From NCBI GenBank assembly GCA_965220665.1, contig CBDCQQ010000005.1, positions 2,232,001 through 2,296,000 of the forward strand: a stretch of DNA of 64,000 nt. Reading direction: 5' to 3'. How positions within the stretch are numbered: the stretch's first letter is position 1; every line of letters begins with the position of its first letter. Below are positions 25,474 through 34,622 of this stretch, in pieces. This DNA comes from JAJDZL01 sp965220665. GTDB lineage: Bacteria > Pseudomonadota > Gammaproteobacteria > Arenicellales > JAJDZL01. The notes beneath the pieces were generated by a model that was not told the origin of the DNA, did not search any database, and saw only the letters and a list, made by a program, of their open reading frames with translations. The translations under genes and the position numbers were made by a program.

Positions 25474-27843
25474 TCAGTCGTACAGGCCGCGTACGCGTTT
25501 CTTTTCTGGATCAAAGTGTGGAAAAGGAACAACGACTGCCGGAATACGCTTTTGATGGTGATCGAGTTTGCCAATTTCGATTTCAGTTCCAATATCCGCA
25601 TATTCGATATTCATCCTGCATAGAGCAATTGATTTGCCAAGGACCGGTGAAATACAGGCACTGGTGATTTCTCCAACTTTCTGGCGGCCGGTAAATACGC
25701 CATCACCGCCTCCGACTGCTTCACGGCCTTCAATGTCCAGTCCAACCAGTTTGCGTTGCGCATTTCCCTTTCGTTTGATCAACGCATCTCGCCCAATGAA
25801 GTCATCCGTCTTTGACTTAATCGGAACTGTAAAGGCAATGCCAGCTTCAAATGGATCAGTTTGTTCGCAAAATTCAGACCCGGCAAATATTAGTCCGGCT
25901 TCGATTCGAAGAAGATCCAGTGCGCCAAGGCCCATTGGCTTTAAGTTTTTCGCACCTTCAGCATTCATTAAAATTCGCCATACTTCAGCCGCGTCCCTTG
26001 GATGGCAGAATATCTCGTAACCTAACTCGCCCGTATATCCAGTGCGAGAAAGAACAATAGGAATTCCATTGGCATCGTTCATTCTGGCGATAGAAAATCG
26101 AAACCACTTCAGTTCCTCAACATTTGCCTGATCGGGACGTGTCCACACCGTTTCCTGCAGAATTTTGCGGCTGTCGGGTCCCTGGATCTGAAGATTGACA
26201 AGTTGGCTGGTGGAGTCTCGCACCCAGACCTTTAAACCGCGTTCCTCTGCCTGCTTACGGAGCCATAGACCGGAATCATCGCAGCCGCCCACCCAGCGGA
26301 AATTGTCCTGTCCCAAACGAAACACGGTACCATCGTCAATCATGCCACCTGAAACATTACACATGGCTGTATAGGTGACTTGTCCGACAGAGAGTTTTTT
26401 GATATCCCGGGTTACGCAAGTCTGAAGCAACTTTTCTGAATCAGGGCCTAACACTTCGTATTTACGAAGGGGTGAAAGATCAATCAATGCCGCACTTTCG
26501 CGGCATGCCCAGTATTCCGCGACTTCACCCAGGTTGGTATAAGTATTGGCCAGCCAAAATCCCGCATAATCAACGAAGTCTCTCGTTAGTTTCGAAGTTT
26601 CTGGATGAAATCCGGTTTCCTGGGTCATGATCATTTCCTCATCAACGGTTTTACGCGTCGCAATGGTTCGCTTGAAAAGTTCTTTATCCCTGTAAACACG
26701 CACCTGAATATCCGTGGGGTTCCACGCATTCGCCGCGTCGATATCATCACTGCAGGATGATGAAATGCAAATTAAATCCCTGGTCGCACGCATTAGTACA
26801 TAGTCTCCTGGTCTGGACCAGGGTTCATCCATGTAGAGTTGGTAGTGGTCGTCAAAAAATGAGTTGAAAAACAGATTAATTGCCATCCAGCCCTTTCTTG
26901 GAACGATGGGATATTCCTGAATTGCAAAATTAAAATTATCAGAGCAGTTAGCGTGACCTGGATACCCCATTTCGTCGTAATATTTGCTGGCGCAGGCCAA
27001 ACCGAAACTGTCGTGACGCCCACAAGTGTCCTGGATCACTTCGATTACTGGTTCTAGACCGACATCAAAGAACTTCGAAAACAAACCCGGCTTGGGGTAG
27101 GCAGAGCCTACCATTGTACGGGTCGCAGTCGCATCCAGATTTCGCTCTAATCCGCGATCCAGTGCTTTCACATCAAAGCACTGAAAGTCTGAACATTGAC
27201 GGCCGCTAATGTCGAGAATTTGGATGTATTCTCCCTCTTTGACTTCATAACTCTTTGCGGTCGCTGCCTTGATGGTAAAGTCTTGAATGGCATCCGCCAG
27301 GGGGTCTGTCGGAATTTCGATTTCATCTTCCGATGCAGTACATCGAGTGACCCACAGTATCAGGTCTGTCGGCGGATTTTGCTCTGCTGCATTCATTGGA
27401 CCACCGGGTGCACCGAAAATTCCAATACATTCTGTTTCTACGACCCGGCTAAACCGTGAACCGGGGCTGCTCTGCCCGCCCAGTAATTCAGCAGTTGGTG
27501 CAGATGCAAGGTCGATATCAAAGAGTTTCAGTTTTTGCTTAATCTTTGTCGCTCCAGGTGATACCTGTTCCAACATTAATGCGAGCTCCACACCGTTCGT
27601 CATCCGATCAGGTGTGAATTGCCCAGAACTGAAATTACCGCTGGCATCGAATGCGACGATGTGTACACACTGAAGACCTTCGGGGTCTACAATTTCAAAC
27701 TGGTCGCCAGCGTTCAGTGCAATGACTACCATTGCACCACCCCGAATATAGTAGCGTTCTCGGCCTTCCAGTATGTTTTGAATGCCGGGAGCGAAAGATT
27801 TAGGGGACGAATTCAGGGTAGAGATTCTGATGGCTTCATTCAT
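25474..27843 (-). CDS. DUF1989-DUF1989-GcvT (aminomethyltransferase-like) fusion protein
   Basis: A 789-residue cytoplasmic protein. Two tandem DUF1989 (urea-carboxylase-associated family) domains occupy about residues 15-195 and 200-390; the second has the conserved DTCGRHDSFGLACA and CSDNFN stretches. The C-terminal half (about 405-789) is a GcvT/aminomethyltransferase-like, tetrahydrofolate-binding module, from TNLGEVAEYWACRESAALIDLSPLRKYEV to GYTGELGYEIFCHP and GLGALDLLRIEAGL. Stand-alone GcvT homologues include the glycine-cleavage T protein and DMSP demethylase, so transfer of a methyl or aminomethyl group to folate is likely. The substrate is unknown. It is convergent with the liv operon, which may import it. 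Confidence 0.82.
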   Translation of the reverse strand: MNEAIRISTLNSSPKSFAPGIQNILEGRERYYIRGGAMVVIALNAGDQFEIVDPEGLQCVHIVAFDASGNFSSGQFTPDRMTNGVELALMLEQVSPGATKIKQKLKLFDIDLASAPTAELLGGQSSPGSRFSRVVETECIGIFGAPGGPMNAAEQNPPTDLILWVTRCTASEDEIEIPTDPLADAIQDFTIKAATAKSYEVKEGEYIQILDISGRQCSDFQCFDVKALDRGLERNLDATATRTMVGSAYPKPGLFSKFFDVGLEPVIEVIQDTCGRHDSFGLACASKYYDEMGYPGHANCSDNFNFAIQEYPIVPRKGWMAINLFFNSFFDDHYQLYMDEPWSRPGDYVLMRATRDLICISSSCSDDIDAANAWNPTDIQVRVYRDKELFKRTIATRKTVDEEMIMTQETGFHPETSKLTRDFVDYAGFWLANTYTNLGEVAEYWACRESAALIDLSPLRKYEVLGPDSEKLLQTCVTRDIKKLSVGQVTYTAMCNVSGGMIDDGTVFRLGQDNFRWVGGCDDSGLWLRKQAEERGLKVWVRDSTSQLVNLQIQGPDSRKILQETVWTRPDQANVEELKWFRFSIARMNDANGIPIVLSRTGYTGELGYEIFCHPRDAAEVWRILMNAEGAKNLKPMGLGALDLLRIEAGLIFAGSEFCEQTDPFEAGIAFTVPIKSKTDDFIGRDALIKRKGNAQRKLVGLDIEGREAVGGGDGVFTGRQKVGEITSACISPVLGKSIALCRMNIEYADIGTEIEIGKLDHHQKRIPAVVVPFPHFDPEKKRVRGLYD

Positions 27844-28084
27844 TGACAGATACCGCAGTTTATCGAACTGTACAGAAATCTAGTTGTTTAGGTGAATATT
27901 TTCGCAGCACGAAATTTTGATGAGGCGCTGGTATTTATATAAAGTATAGCGAAACGATGTCTGCGGCAATTCAGGAATTCATCAGGTATATTAACCGTTG
28001 GTAATTCGATTAGAGTTGACGGAGGCAGGGTTCCAACTGCAGAAATTTGAGCAATTCAACCAAACGGTGAGGTAGGGTGAACTG

Positions 28085-28867
28085 ATGTCTAAGCGAATGT
28101 TATCTACTCAAGGCTTTCTGGCAGTTCTTGCATTGGTGTTTCTGTTTTCCCAGGCGACTGCTGCAGAGACTTTGGATGGCAGAGTCTCTTTTCAATCAGT
28201 AATTGAAATTAATTCAATTGTAAGAGGCACGGTAGCCCAGGTTAATTCAAGTGTGGGCAACCGGGTGACGTCTGGCGAAATTCTGATTGAACTTGATTCC
28301 ACTCGGCAGAAAGCAATGCTAAGAATTGCTAGGAATCAAGTAGCAAGAATGCAAATTGAGGTTAATGACGCGGATGCTAAATTCACAAGACAGCAGGATA
28401 TGTATGATCGCGGTTCTCTGTCTCTATTATTGTATGAAGAGTCAGAAAACGCGCTCAAGAAGGCTCAGTTTGATCTTGCCATCGCCCAGGCAAGCCTAAG
28501 TTTAGCTGAGTATGAATTGTCGCTCACTCAACTGACTGCTCCCTTCGATGCGCTGGTTGTCAATAGCAATGTTCACCCTGGACTGAATGTTGATCCAGAA
28601 TTATCGCAAGCGCCGTTGATGACTTTGGCGAGTGTGGATCAGTACATTGTGCAGGTTAACGTATCGCCCGAAGTCTGGCAGCGACTGAATGCAAGCCAAT
28701 CTGTTGACGCTGTTGTGGATGGACAAAGCTACACTGCATCAGTTCAAATTCCGACACTATTTCCTCAAGTGTACGTTGATGAACCCGAATACACTGTGAA
28801 TTTGAGGTTTACAGAAAACGACAAACTGCTTTTACCGGGAACCTCAGCGGTTGTAATTTTCGAGTAG
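28085..28867 (+). CDS. periplasmic adaptor (HlyD/RND membrane-fusion-like) protein
   Basis: Exported protein of 260 residues with a cleavable signal peptide (hydrophobic stretch LAVLALVFLFSQATAAE, cleavage about residue 27). A split biotinyl-lipoyl-like domain (RGTVAQVNSSVGNRVTSGEILIELD and LTAPFDALVVNSNVHPGLNV) flanks a coiled-coil hairpin (about residues 80-145), followed by a beta-barrel domain. This is the layout of tripartite efflux adaptor proteins, but it is shorter than usual and no inner-membrane pump or outer-membrane channel gene is adjacent. AGGTAGGGTGA precedes the ATG. Confidence 0.78.
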   Translation: MSKRMLSTQGFLAVLALVFLFSQATAAETLDGRVSFQSVIEINSIVRGTVAQVNSSVGNRVTSGEILIELDSTRQKAMLRIARNQVARMQIEVNDADAKFTRQQDMYDRGSLSLLLYEESENALKKAQFDLAIAQASLSLAEYELSLTQLTAPFDALVVNSNVHPGLNVDPELSQAPLMTLASVDQYIVQVNVSPEVWQRLNASQSVDAVVDGQSYTASVQIPTLFPQVYVDEPEYTVNLRFTENDKLLLPGTSAVVIFE

Positions 28868-28985
28868 TCCAATAGGGTGACTGATGTCTGCAACTTTGCA
28901 GCGAGCAATTCAGAACCGCTAACCCGCATCAAGCCACAGTACCCTGATTAAGATCTCCAATCGGGCAGGTGTCGCATATGCCTGG

Positions 28986-29825
28986 ATGACGGGCACACTT
29001 GTCTGCTACACCACAGTTGCCATTGCGATTCGTGAAACCACATTCGAACTCGACGCTGCAACAATCGTTTTCTTCAGATCGGTGGTTTCAGTATTTTTTA
29101 TCACTATTCTGGTGGGGTTGTCCAGGGAAGGATTTCAGCAAATAAGAACACAAAAAATTGGTGTTCACCTCATTCGAAATTGTGTGCACTTTGTTGGACA
29201 ATTCGGTTGGGTTTTTGCGATAGGGACAATTCCCCTTGCTCACGTATTTGCACTCGAATTCACAGTCCCTATCTGGATTGCATTACTTGCACCAATATTT
29301 CTGAAGGAAAAACTGACACTTGAACGTTTTCTATATGTTCTGATCGGATTTACTGGAGTCGTGATTATTGTTCGGCCCTTTGGTTTTGAGGTGGAACTCG
29401 GTGCGCTCGTCATGCTGATAGGTGCACTCGGATTTGCTGGTGGTATGCTGGGTACACGGAAACTGACGCAAACTGAAACCCCGCTTTGCATACTGTTTTA
29501 TATGTCTGTGCTCCAGTTACCTTTGTCAACAGGGCTCATGTTCGCCATCGGCACTTACAAGACACCCGACCTGTTTACATTTGGTTTGATCATTTTTGTA
29601 ACGGCTGGAGTAATGGCCGCACATTATTGCATGGCGCGGGCGTTCAAGCTGATGGATTTGATTTCAATTGTGCCGGTAGAGTACTTTCGTTTACCAATGA
29701 TTGCAATTGCCGGCCTTTTACTCTACGCAGAGCCAATCGATTTGCCAACGATAATTGGAAGTGCTGCAATTCTGGCTGGAAATTACTTGAATATTCGACT
29801 GTCGGCCAAGCAGAATCCGAATTAA
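28986..29825 (+). CDS. EamA/DMT-family permease, possible 5' nonsense mutation
   Basis: Inner-membrane permease of 279 residues with about ten hydrophobic segments in two EamA repeats (residues about 1-130 and 145-275). The ATG at 28986 falls inside what looks like the first membrane helix and lacks a ribosome site. A better start, ATG at 28884 with AGGGTG upstream, is in the same frame but hits TAA at 28920 after 12 codons; sequence after that stop (LIKISNRAGVAYAW) looks like normal family N-terminus. The gene may therefore carry one nonsense change, or start at the downstream ATG or a CTG at 28944. Substrate unknown. Confidence 0.72.
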   Translation: MTGTLVCYTTVAIAIRETTFELDAATIVFFRSVVSVFFITILVGLSREGFQQIRTQKIGVHLIRNCVHFVGQFGWVFAIGTIPLAHVFALEFTVPIWIALLAPIFLKEKLTLERFLYVLIGFTGVVIIVRPFGFEVELGALVMLIGALGFAGGMLGTRKLTQTETPLCILFYMSVLQLPLSTGLMFAIGTYKTPDLFTFGLIIFVTAGVMAAHYCMARAFKLMDLISIVPVEYFRLPMIAIAGLLLYAEPIDLPTIIGSAAILAGNYLNIRLSAKQNPN

Positions 29826-29838
29826 CCTGTATAGAGAT

Positions 29839-29913
29839 TGGTGGGCGATACTGGGATTGAACCAGTGACCTCTGCCGTGTGAAGGCAGCGCTCTCCCGCT
29901 GAGCTAATCGCCC
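29839..29913 (-). tRNA. tRNA-Val (anticodon CAC)
   Basis: Complete cloverleaf on the minus strand with encoded CCA. The acceptor stem GGGCGAT pairs with ATCGCCC, the anticodon stem CTGCC pairs with GGCAG around loop TTCACAC, and the T arm contains GGTTCAATCC. The anticodon is CAC, reading GUG codons. It stands alone between the EamA permease and a HAD hydrolase. Confidence 0.96.
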
Positions 29914-30019
29914 GGAGCAAAAAATTATAAAATACAGATTCTCTTTGATATTGGTGGCTTCGCCAGAAAGCAATTTCAATTCAGAGGCTAGTCGACGGCT
30001 CACCAGTTTCCTTCAATTT

Positions 30020-30724
30020 ATGCCAAAAAATCTGAAAGCAATATTATTTGACGTGTTCGGTACTGTCGTTGATTGGCGAAGCAGTATCGCAAGGGAGGTT
30101 GAGGCAGTGCCGCAACTCAATCAAGTCGATGGCGAATTGTTTGCTGACTTGTGGCGTAGCAAGTACCAGCCTGCTATGGAACGCATTCGCAGCGGTAATC
30201 GACCATGGGTCAAGTTGGATGATCTTCACTACGAAAACCTGAATGAAGTACTCGTCGATTTTGGAGTAGACGCGCTCGATGAAACCATCAAACAGCATTT
30301 GAACCGAGCCTGGCATCGCCTCAGTCCATGGGCAGATTCAGTGGAAGGCTTACGACGGCTGAAGACAATCTACATCATCGCAACGCTGTCGAATGGCAAC
30401 GTTGCCTTGATTGTAAACATGGCGCGCAACGCCGGATTGCCGTGGGATATGGTTCTTGGCGCTGAAGTTGTCGGGCATTACAAACCTCAGCCGGAAAGCT
30501 ATTTGAAATCTGCGGCCATGCTTGGTTTGGACCCCGGCCAATGCATGCTGGTTGCAGCTCACAACTCTGACTTGATTGCAGCAGCGAAGTGTGGCTACAA
30601 GACCGCATTTGTACCAAGGCCAACCGAATATGGACCGAAACAAACTGCAGATTTGGAGCCAACTGCTCAGTACACGGTTGTAGCCAGAGACTTCATAGAT
30701 CTTGCTGCACAACTTGATTGCTGA
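30020..30724 (+). CDS. HAD-superfamily hydrolase, haloacid dehalogenase type II-like
   Basis: Hydrolase of 234 residues. HAD motif I is LFDVFGTVVDWR with the nucleophile Asp near residue 11, motif II is ATLSNGN, and the late motifs are HYKPQPESYL (Lys) and VAAHNSDLIAAAKCGYKTAFV. The type II 2-haloacid dehalogenase subfamily shares the FDVFGTVVDWR opening, but many members act on other small phosphorylated or halogenated molecules. The ATG at 30020 is chosen because motif I follows it at normal spacing; the frame is open further upstream. A second member of the same subfamily lies at 40968-41693. Confidence 0.82.
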   Translation: MPKNLKAILFDVFGTVVDWRSSIAREVEAVPQLNQVDGELFADLWRSKYQPAMERIRSGNRPWVKLDDLHYENLNEVLVDFGVDALDETIKQHLNRAWHRLSPWADSVEGLRRLKTIYIIATLSNGNVALIVNMARNAGLPWDMVLGAEVVGHYKPQPESYLKSAAMLGLDPGQCMLVAAHNSDLIAAAKCGYKTAFVPRPTEYGPKQTADLEPTAQYTVVARDFIDLAAQLDC

Positions 30725-30782
30725 TCAACTAACCGATTGTCAGAATAGTTGATCAGTTGGATCTGATAACAAGACATTCCTG

Positions 30783-31985
30783 ATGCAATTGTTCCCCGCT
30801 GGCTTGGGCGTTACCTTGGCCATGATGTTCACCATGGCTGTGGGAAGTTCTTCTATTCTCGCAGTTGCCGTGAGCGCGCCGGATTCCTTTCCAGATATTG
30901 GGATCAGCGATTCGTATGTCGGACTCTTTACTGGGTTCGTTTACTTTGTATCTATGTTTTTCGGGAGTTTTTGCACCCGCTTCATCGCCCGCTATGGTCC
31001 AATTCGAATTTTGCAGATTTCTGCTATTGCTTCAACGCTTGGGCTCTCATTTTTCACACTGGCGACTCCAACTGCGACAATATTGTGTGCAATTTTTTTG
31101 GGCATTGCTTACGGTCCACTTAATCCAGCACATGCGCCTGTTTTGCTCAGGGTCTCACATTCAGGCAATCGAGGTGTCTTCTTTTCAATTAAGCAGTCAG
31201 GAGTGACTGTCGGAGGTGCGGCGGCGGCAGTCATTGTGCCGTACATTGCTGTACTCTGGCACTGGCAGGCAGGTGTTTTCGCCATAGCGATAATGGGAAT
31301 CATCTCAATCCTGATGCTGCAGCCGATGCGAGCCGAGTATGATCGTGATCGCAACAAAACAAAGTTGACCTGGTCGTTTTCGCAATTGGTCCAACCAGTC
31401 ATTGATGTTTTTAAGAATCCATTGCTTCGAGGATTCGCATTAGTGGGATTTACCTATGCGGGTGTACAGGTCAGCGTCGGCAGCTACTTCGTTGTATATC
31501 TGGTTACCCGGGATTTCAGTCTGGTAGACGCAGGAATCTGTTTCCTTTTTGTTAACATAGGTGGAGTGATTGGTCGCGTAGCATGGGGTGGGTTATCGGA
31601 CAAATGGCTGACTCCCAAATACACTTTGACGCTGATTGGAGTTGTCTCAGCGGTTTCTCTTTGTGGAATGTATCTGGTATCCGACAGTTGGAATGTATTT
31701 TTACTCTTCGTCTTTTCTTTCGTGATTGGTGCAAGCACTCACGGGTGGAACGGAATATTCCTGGCTGAAATTGCTGATCAGGCACCGGCGAATGAATCAC
31801 ACAATTGGACAGCCGGTGTACAGTTTGTCATATATGCCGGTGTTGCAGTCATGCCACCACTTTTCGGCGGGATTGTTGTTGCAACGGGTAATTACAACAT
31901 CGCCTTCTTTATGATAGCCGCCTTTGCTCTTATTGCCAGTGGAGTATTGATTTGGCTTTACCGCGTATATTCTGGATTCCACTGA
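30783..31985 (+). CDS. major facilitator superfamily transporter
   Basis: Twelve-helix inner-membrane transporter of 400 residues. A central cytoplasmic loop (PMRAEYDRDRNKTKLTWSF, near residues 178-200) divides the two halves, and the MFS-type GRVAWGGLSDKW motif follows helix 8. The opening FPAGLGVTLAMMFTMAVGSSSILAVAVSAP resembles anion or organic-acid permeases. It follows the HAD gene by 58 bp in the same direction, suggesting co-transcription. The substrate is unknown. Confidence 0.85.
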   Translation: MQLFPAGLGVTLAMMFTMAVGSSSILAVAVSAPDSFPDIGISDSYVGLFTGFVYFVSMFFGSFCTRFIARYGPIRILQISAIASTLGLSFFTLATPTATILCAIFLGIAYGPLNPAHAPVLLRVSHSGNRGVFFSIKQSGVTVGGAAAAVIVPYIAVLWHWQAGVFAIAIMGIISILMLQPMRAEYDRDRNKTKLTWSFSQLVQPVIDVFKNPLLRGFALVGFTYAGVQVSVGSYFVVYLVTRDFSLVDAGICFLFVNIGGVIGRVAWGGLSDKWLTPKYTLTLIGVVSAVSLCGMYLVSDSWNVFLLFVFSFVIGASTHGWNGIFLAEIADQAPANESHNWTAGVQFVIYAGVAVMPPLFGGIVVATGNYNIAFFMIAAFALIASGVLIWLYRVYSGFH

Positions 31986-32019
31986 TTTCAGTTGCATCTG
32001 GCTTGATTTTTCTCGCAGA

Positions 32020-32631
32020 TTACGATCCGTAGTTGTTGGTATAGGGCAATTGATCGTATAGCTGTCTAACCTGGTCTACGTTTTCAAGCAGTAGCGAGGT
32101 ACTATCCCACAACCCCTTCCTCAATGTATTCTTGTGGTGTTCGGGCATATATAACTCTGCTGATGCTTTAGCACTGGAGACAGTGGAGTTCTCAAGATCG
32201 ACTGTCCAGATCAAACTTACATCCTTCAGAGTCGCCGCTTGAAAGGCACGAATACTGTCGCTGGATACTGTAACCGCTGGAATGCCAAGGGTAATGCAGT
32301 TCGATGCAAAGATTTCAGCAAATGATTCCCCAACAACAGCGTCAATTCCCCATCGTTTCAGAGACTGTGGCGCGTGCTCGCGGCTGGAACCACAGCCAAA
32401 ATTCTTGTTGACTAACAGGATCTTGGCATCTCGACAGTTCGGGTCGTTAAAGGGATGTTGCTTCTCTTTTAATTCAACATCAAAACGTTCATCAAAAAAT
32501 GGGTATTTGCCAAGGTTGGTGAATGTAATTTCTTTCAGAAAACGTGCTGGAATGATTCGGTCGGTATCAATATCATCGCCGGGTATGACGATCGCTTTAC
32601 CAGTAATCTGCACAATTTTGTTATCTGACAT
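32020..32631 (-). CDS. leuD: 3-isopropylmalate dehydratase small subunit
   Basis: Small (swivel-domain) subunit of isopropylmalate isomerase, 203 residues, which with LeuC converts 2-isopropylmalate to 3-isopropylmalate in leucine synthesis. Motifs are GDDIDTDRIIPARFLKE near residues 18-34 and NFGCGSSREHAPQSL near 73-87. It lies 10 bp downstream of leuC, in the usual order. leuA and leuB are not in the window. An identical architecture occurs in related hydro-lyases such as homoaconitase or citraconate isomerases, but length and motifs fit LeuD. Confidence 0.92.
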   Translation of the reverse strand: MSDNKIVQITGKAIVIPGDDIDTDRIIPARFLKEITFTNLGKYPFFDERFDVELKEKQHPFNDPNCRDAKILLVNKNFGCGSSREHAPQSLKRWGIDAVVGESFAEIFASNCITLGIPAVTVSSDSIRAFQAATLKDVSLIWTVDLENSTVSSAKASAELYMPEHHKNTLRKGLWDSTSLLLENVDQVRQLYDQLPYTNNYGS

Positions 32632-32641
32632 ACTTTATCTC

Positions 32642-34048
32642 CTAGTGCGCAAGTGTGCGAACGTCGGTTACCTGACCATTGACTGCAGCCGCGGCGGCCA
32701 TTTGCGGTGACATCAGTAGCGTTCTCCCATTTGGACTACCTTGGCGACCAATGAAATTTCGATTGCTGGTACTGGCAGAAATTTCATTGCCTTCCAACCG
32801 GTCTGGATTCATCGCAAGGCACATGGAGCAGCCAGGTTCTCGCCATTCAAATCCAGCATCAATGAAAACTTCGTGTAACCCTTCACTTTCGGATTGTGTC
32901 GCAACTTGGCGGGAGCCCGGTACCACGATCGCCCGCACATTCCCCGAAACTTTCTGTCCTTTAGCGATAGTGGCTGCCGCACGCAAGTCCTCAATCCGTG
33001 AGTTTGTGCAGCTACCGATAAATACGACATCAATTTTTACACCGTTCATTGACTGACCAGGTTTCAGGTTCATGTGTCGATAAGCAAGTTCTGCTGTCTG
33101 TCGCTCGCCATCTGGCAGTAATGTCGGATCTGGAAGCGATTCGTCAATACCTACGCTTTGTCCAGGATTGATTCCCCAGGTTACATGAGGGGCGATTTGT
33201 TCTGCGTTAATCTGTATTTCGTCGTCATAACGGGCTTCCTGATCTGATTTGATAGTTTCCCAGTACTGGACAGCTCGTTCCCAAGCTTCCCCGTTTGGTG
33301 CATACGGACGTCCTTCCAGGTATGCATAGGTTATCGAGTCAGGGTTAACGTAACCAATTCTTGCACCACCTTCAATTGACATATTGCAGACTGTCATACG
33401 CTCTTCCATCGTCATTGCCTTAATGGTGGAACCACAATACTCATAAGCGTAGCCAATTCCGCCTTTCACGCCAAGCTTCCGAATTACGTGCAGGATGACA
33501 TCCTTAGCAAAAACGCCAGTTGGAAGCTTACCATCGATTTGTACTTTTCTCACTTTGAGTGGGTCCATACTCAAGCATTGAGTGGCTAACACGTCGCCGA
33601 CTTGAGTGGTGCCAATGCCAAATGCCAGTGTCCCAAATGCACCATGTGTGGATGTGTGAGAGTCGCCGCAAGCCACGGTCATACCTGGATGAACCATACC
33701 CTGTTCCGGGCCCATCACATGTACAATTCCCTGCTCAGCAGAGCCTACGCCGAAATACCGAATTTTGAACTCTGAGGTGTTGTCGTGCAGTGCTTGTGCC
33801 ATGGCTTCTGCCTGCGCGTCGCGGTAGGGACGGGACTGATCAGTCGTCGGTATGATATGGTCGACAGTAGCTATCGTTCGGTCAGGAAACAGCACGGGCA
33901 GTCCTCTTTCACGAAGCATGTCGCAAGCCTGCGGGCTGGTAACTTCGTGAATCAGGTGCAGTCCGATGAACAGCTGGTGCTGACCGGTTTGCAATTCACA
34001 CACTGTGTGCTTGTTCCAGATTTTGTTATATAGCGTACCGACAGCCAT
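32642..34048 (-). CDS. leuC: 3-isopropylmalate dehydratase large subunit
   Basis: Catalytic subunit of isopropylmalate isomerase, 468 residues, an aconitase-family protein holding a 4Fe-4S cluster. The cluster cysteines are in FIGSCTNSRIEDLRAA (one) and EPGCSMCLAMNPD (two). Substrate motifs include VACGDSHTSTHGAFG and SIEGGARIGYVNPD. The N-terminus (GTLYNKIWNKHTV) is typical of LeuC. It is the first gene of a leuCD unit whose promoter must lie in the 435-bp region upstream. Confidence 0.95.
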   Translation of the reverse strand: MAVGTLYNKIWNKHTVCELQTGQHQLFIGLHLIHEVTSPQACDMLRERGLPVLFPDRTIATVDHIIPTTDQSRPYRDAQAEAMAQALHDNTSEFKIRYFGVGSAEQGIVHVMGPEQGMVHPGMTVACGDSHTSTHGAFGTLAFGIGTTQVGDVLATQCLSMDPLKVRKVQIDGKLPTGVFAKDVILHVIRKLGVKGGIGYAYEYCGSTIKAMTMEERMTVCNMSIEGGARIGYVNPDSITYAYLEGRPYAPNGEAWERAVQYWETIKSDQEARYDDEIQINAEQIAPHVTWGINPGQSVGIDESLPDPTLLPDGERQTAELAYRHMNLKPGQSMNGVKIDVVFIGSCTNSRIEDLRAAATIAKGQKVSGNVRAIVVPGSRQVATQSESEGLHEVFIDAGFEWREPGCSMCLAMNPDRLEGNEISASTSNRNFIGRQGSPNGRTLLMSPQMAAAAAVNGQVTDVRTLAH

Positions 34049-34483
34049 GGGTTACTCCTCAAATCGCCATTACATAAAGACAATACTGTTGCATAGCTTA
34101 ATTTCGTAAGACGCACATTTTACCCGACCACAGTGAATAATTTGTTCAGGCTGTTTGAAGTGTTTCAGTCTAGAGTATGCGCGCTGTTGCATGATTGATT
34201 TATGGTACTTCTTTATGTGTGAGTAATGTTGGCAAAAGAAATCGACAGAAAATTTGAAATAATTATTGCTAATGCTTAATAAACAAACAAATAAAGATGA
34301 AATATGGGAATTCAATATATGAATAAATACTCATGTTAATAGGAAAAAATATCTCTTGAAATATTGCAAAGTGACATTATTCTATACACAAGTCAAAAGA
34401 CGAGTCACGAGCGATTCAGTTTATCGAAATCAACTCGGAAATAGACGAGTAACTTACGAAACATATACGGAGGGAAAACTTAG
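34049..34483. other. AT-rich divergent intergenic region upstream of leuC and the microprotein gene
   Basis: No gene is supported here. It must contain the leuC promoter (minus strand) and the promoter of the microprotein/DUF1127 pair (plus strand). A weak plus-strand candidate is TTGAAA (34356) and TATTCT (34378) with 16-bp spacing. No leucine-rich leader peptide or riboswitch-like fold was seen. Confidence 0.35.
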
Positions 34484-34570
34484 ATGTTTCAGAAAATTCA
34501 TGATAGAGTTGGAATTGCCTTTATCGGTGCGGTGGCGGTAATTTTTATTATCGTGAACCTGGTCGGATAA
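34484..34570 (+). CDS. 28-residue single-pass membrane microprotein
   Basis: A very short frame encoding 28 residues: a polar start MFQKIHDRVG followed by one hydrophobic helix (IAFIGAVAVIFIIVNLVG) that fills the rest. The ATG has a good ribosome site, GGAGGG, about 9 bases upstream. It ends 52 bp before the DUF1127 gene and may be co-transcribed with it. Composition and the strong ribosome site argue for a real membrane microprotein; the function is unknown. Chance occurrence cannot be excluded without comparison. Confidence 0.55.
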   Translation: MFQKIHDRVGIAFIGAVAVIFIIVNLVG

Positions 34571-34622
34571 ACGGCTGGAAGCAAAATTAAATTTAACTGA
34601 TGACTTTTATTGTTTATTTTGG

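Noticed and set aside
27844..28084. Possible glycine or SAM riboswitch upstream of the GcvT fusion
   Set aside because: No tandem aptamer or SAM-type core could be recognised in this divergent region.
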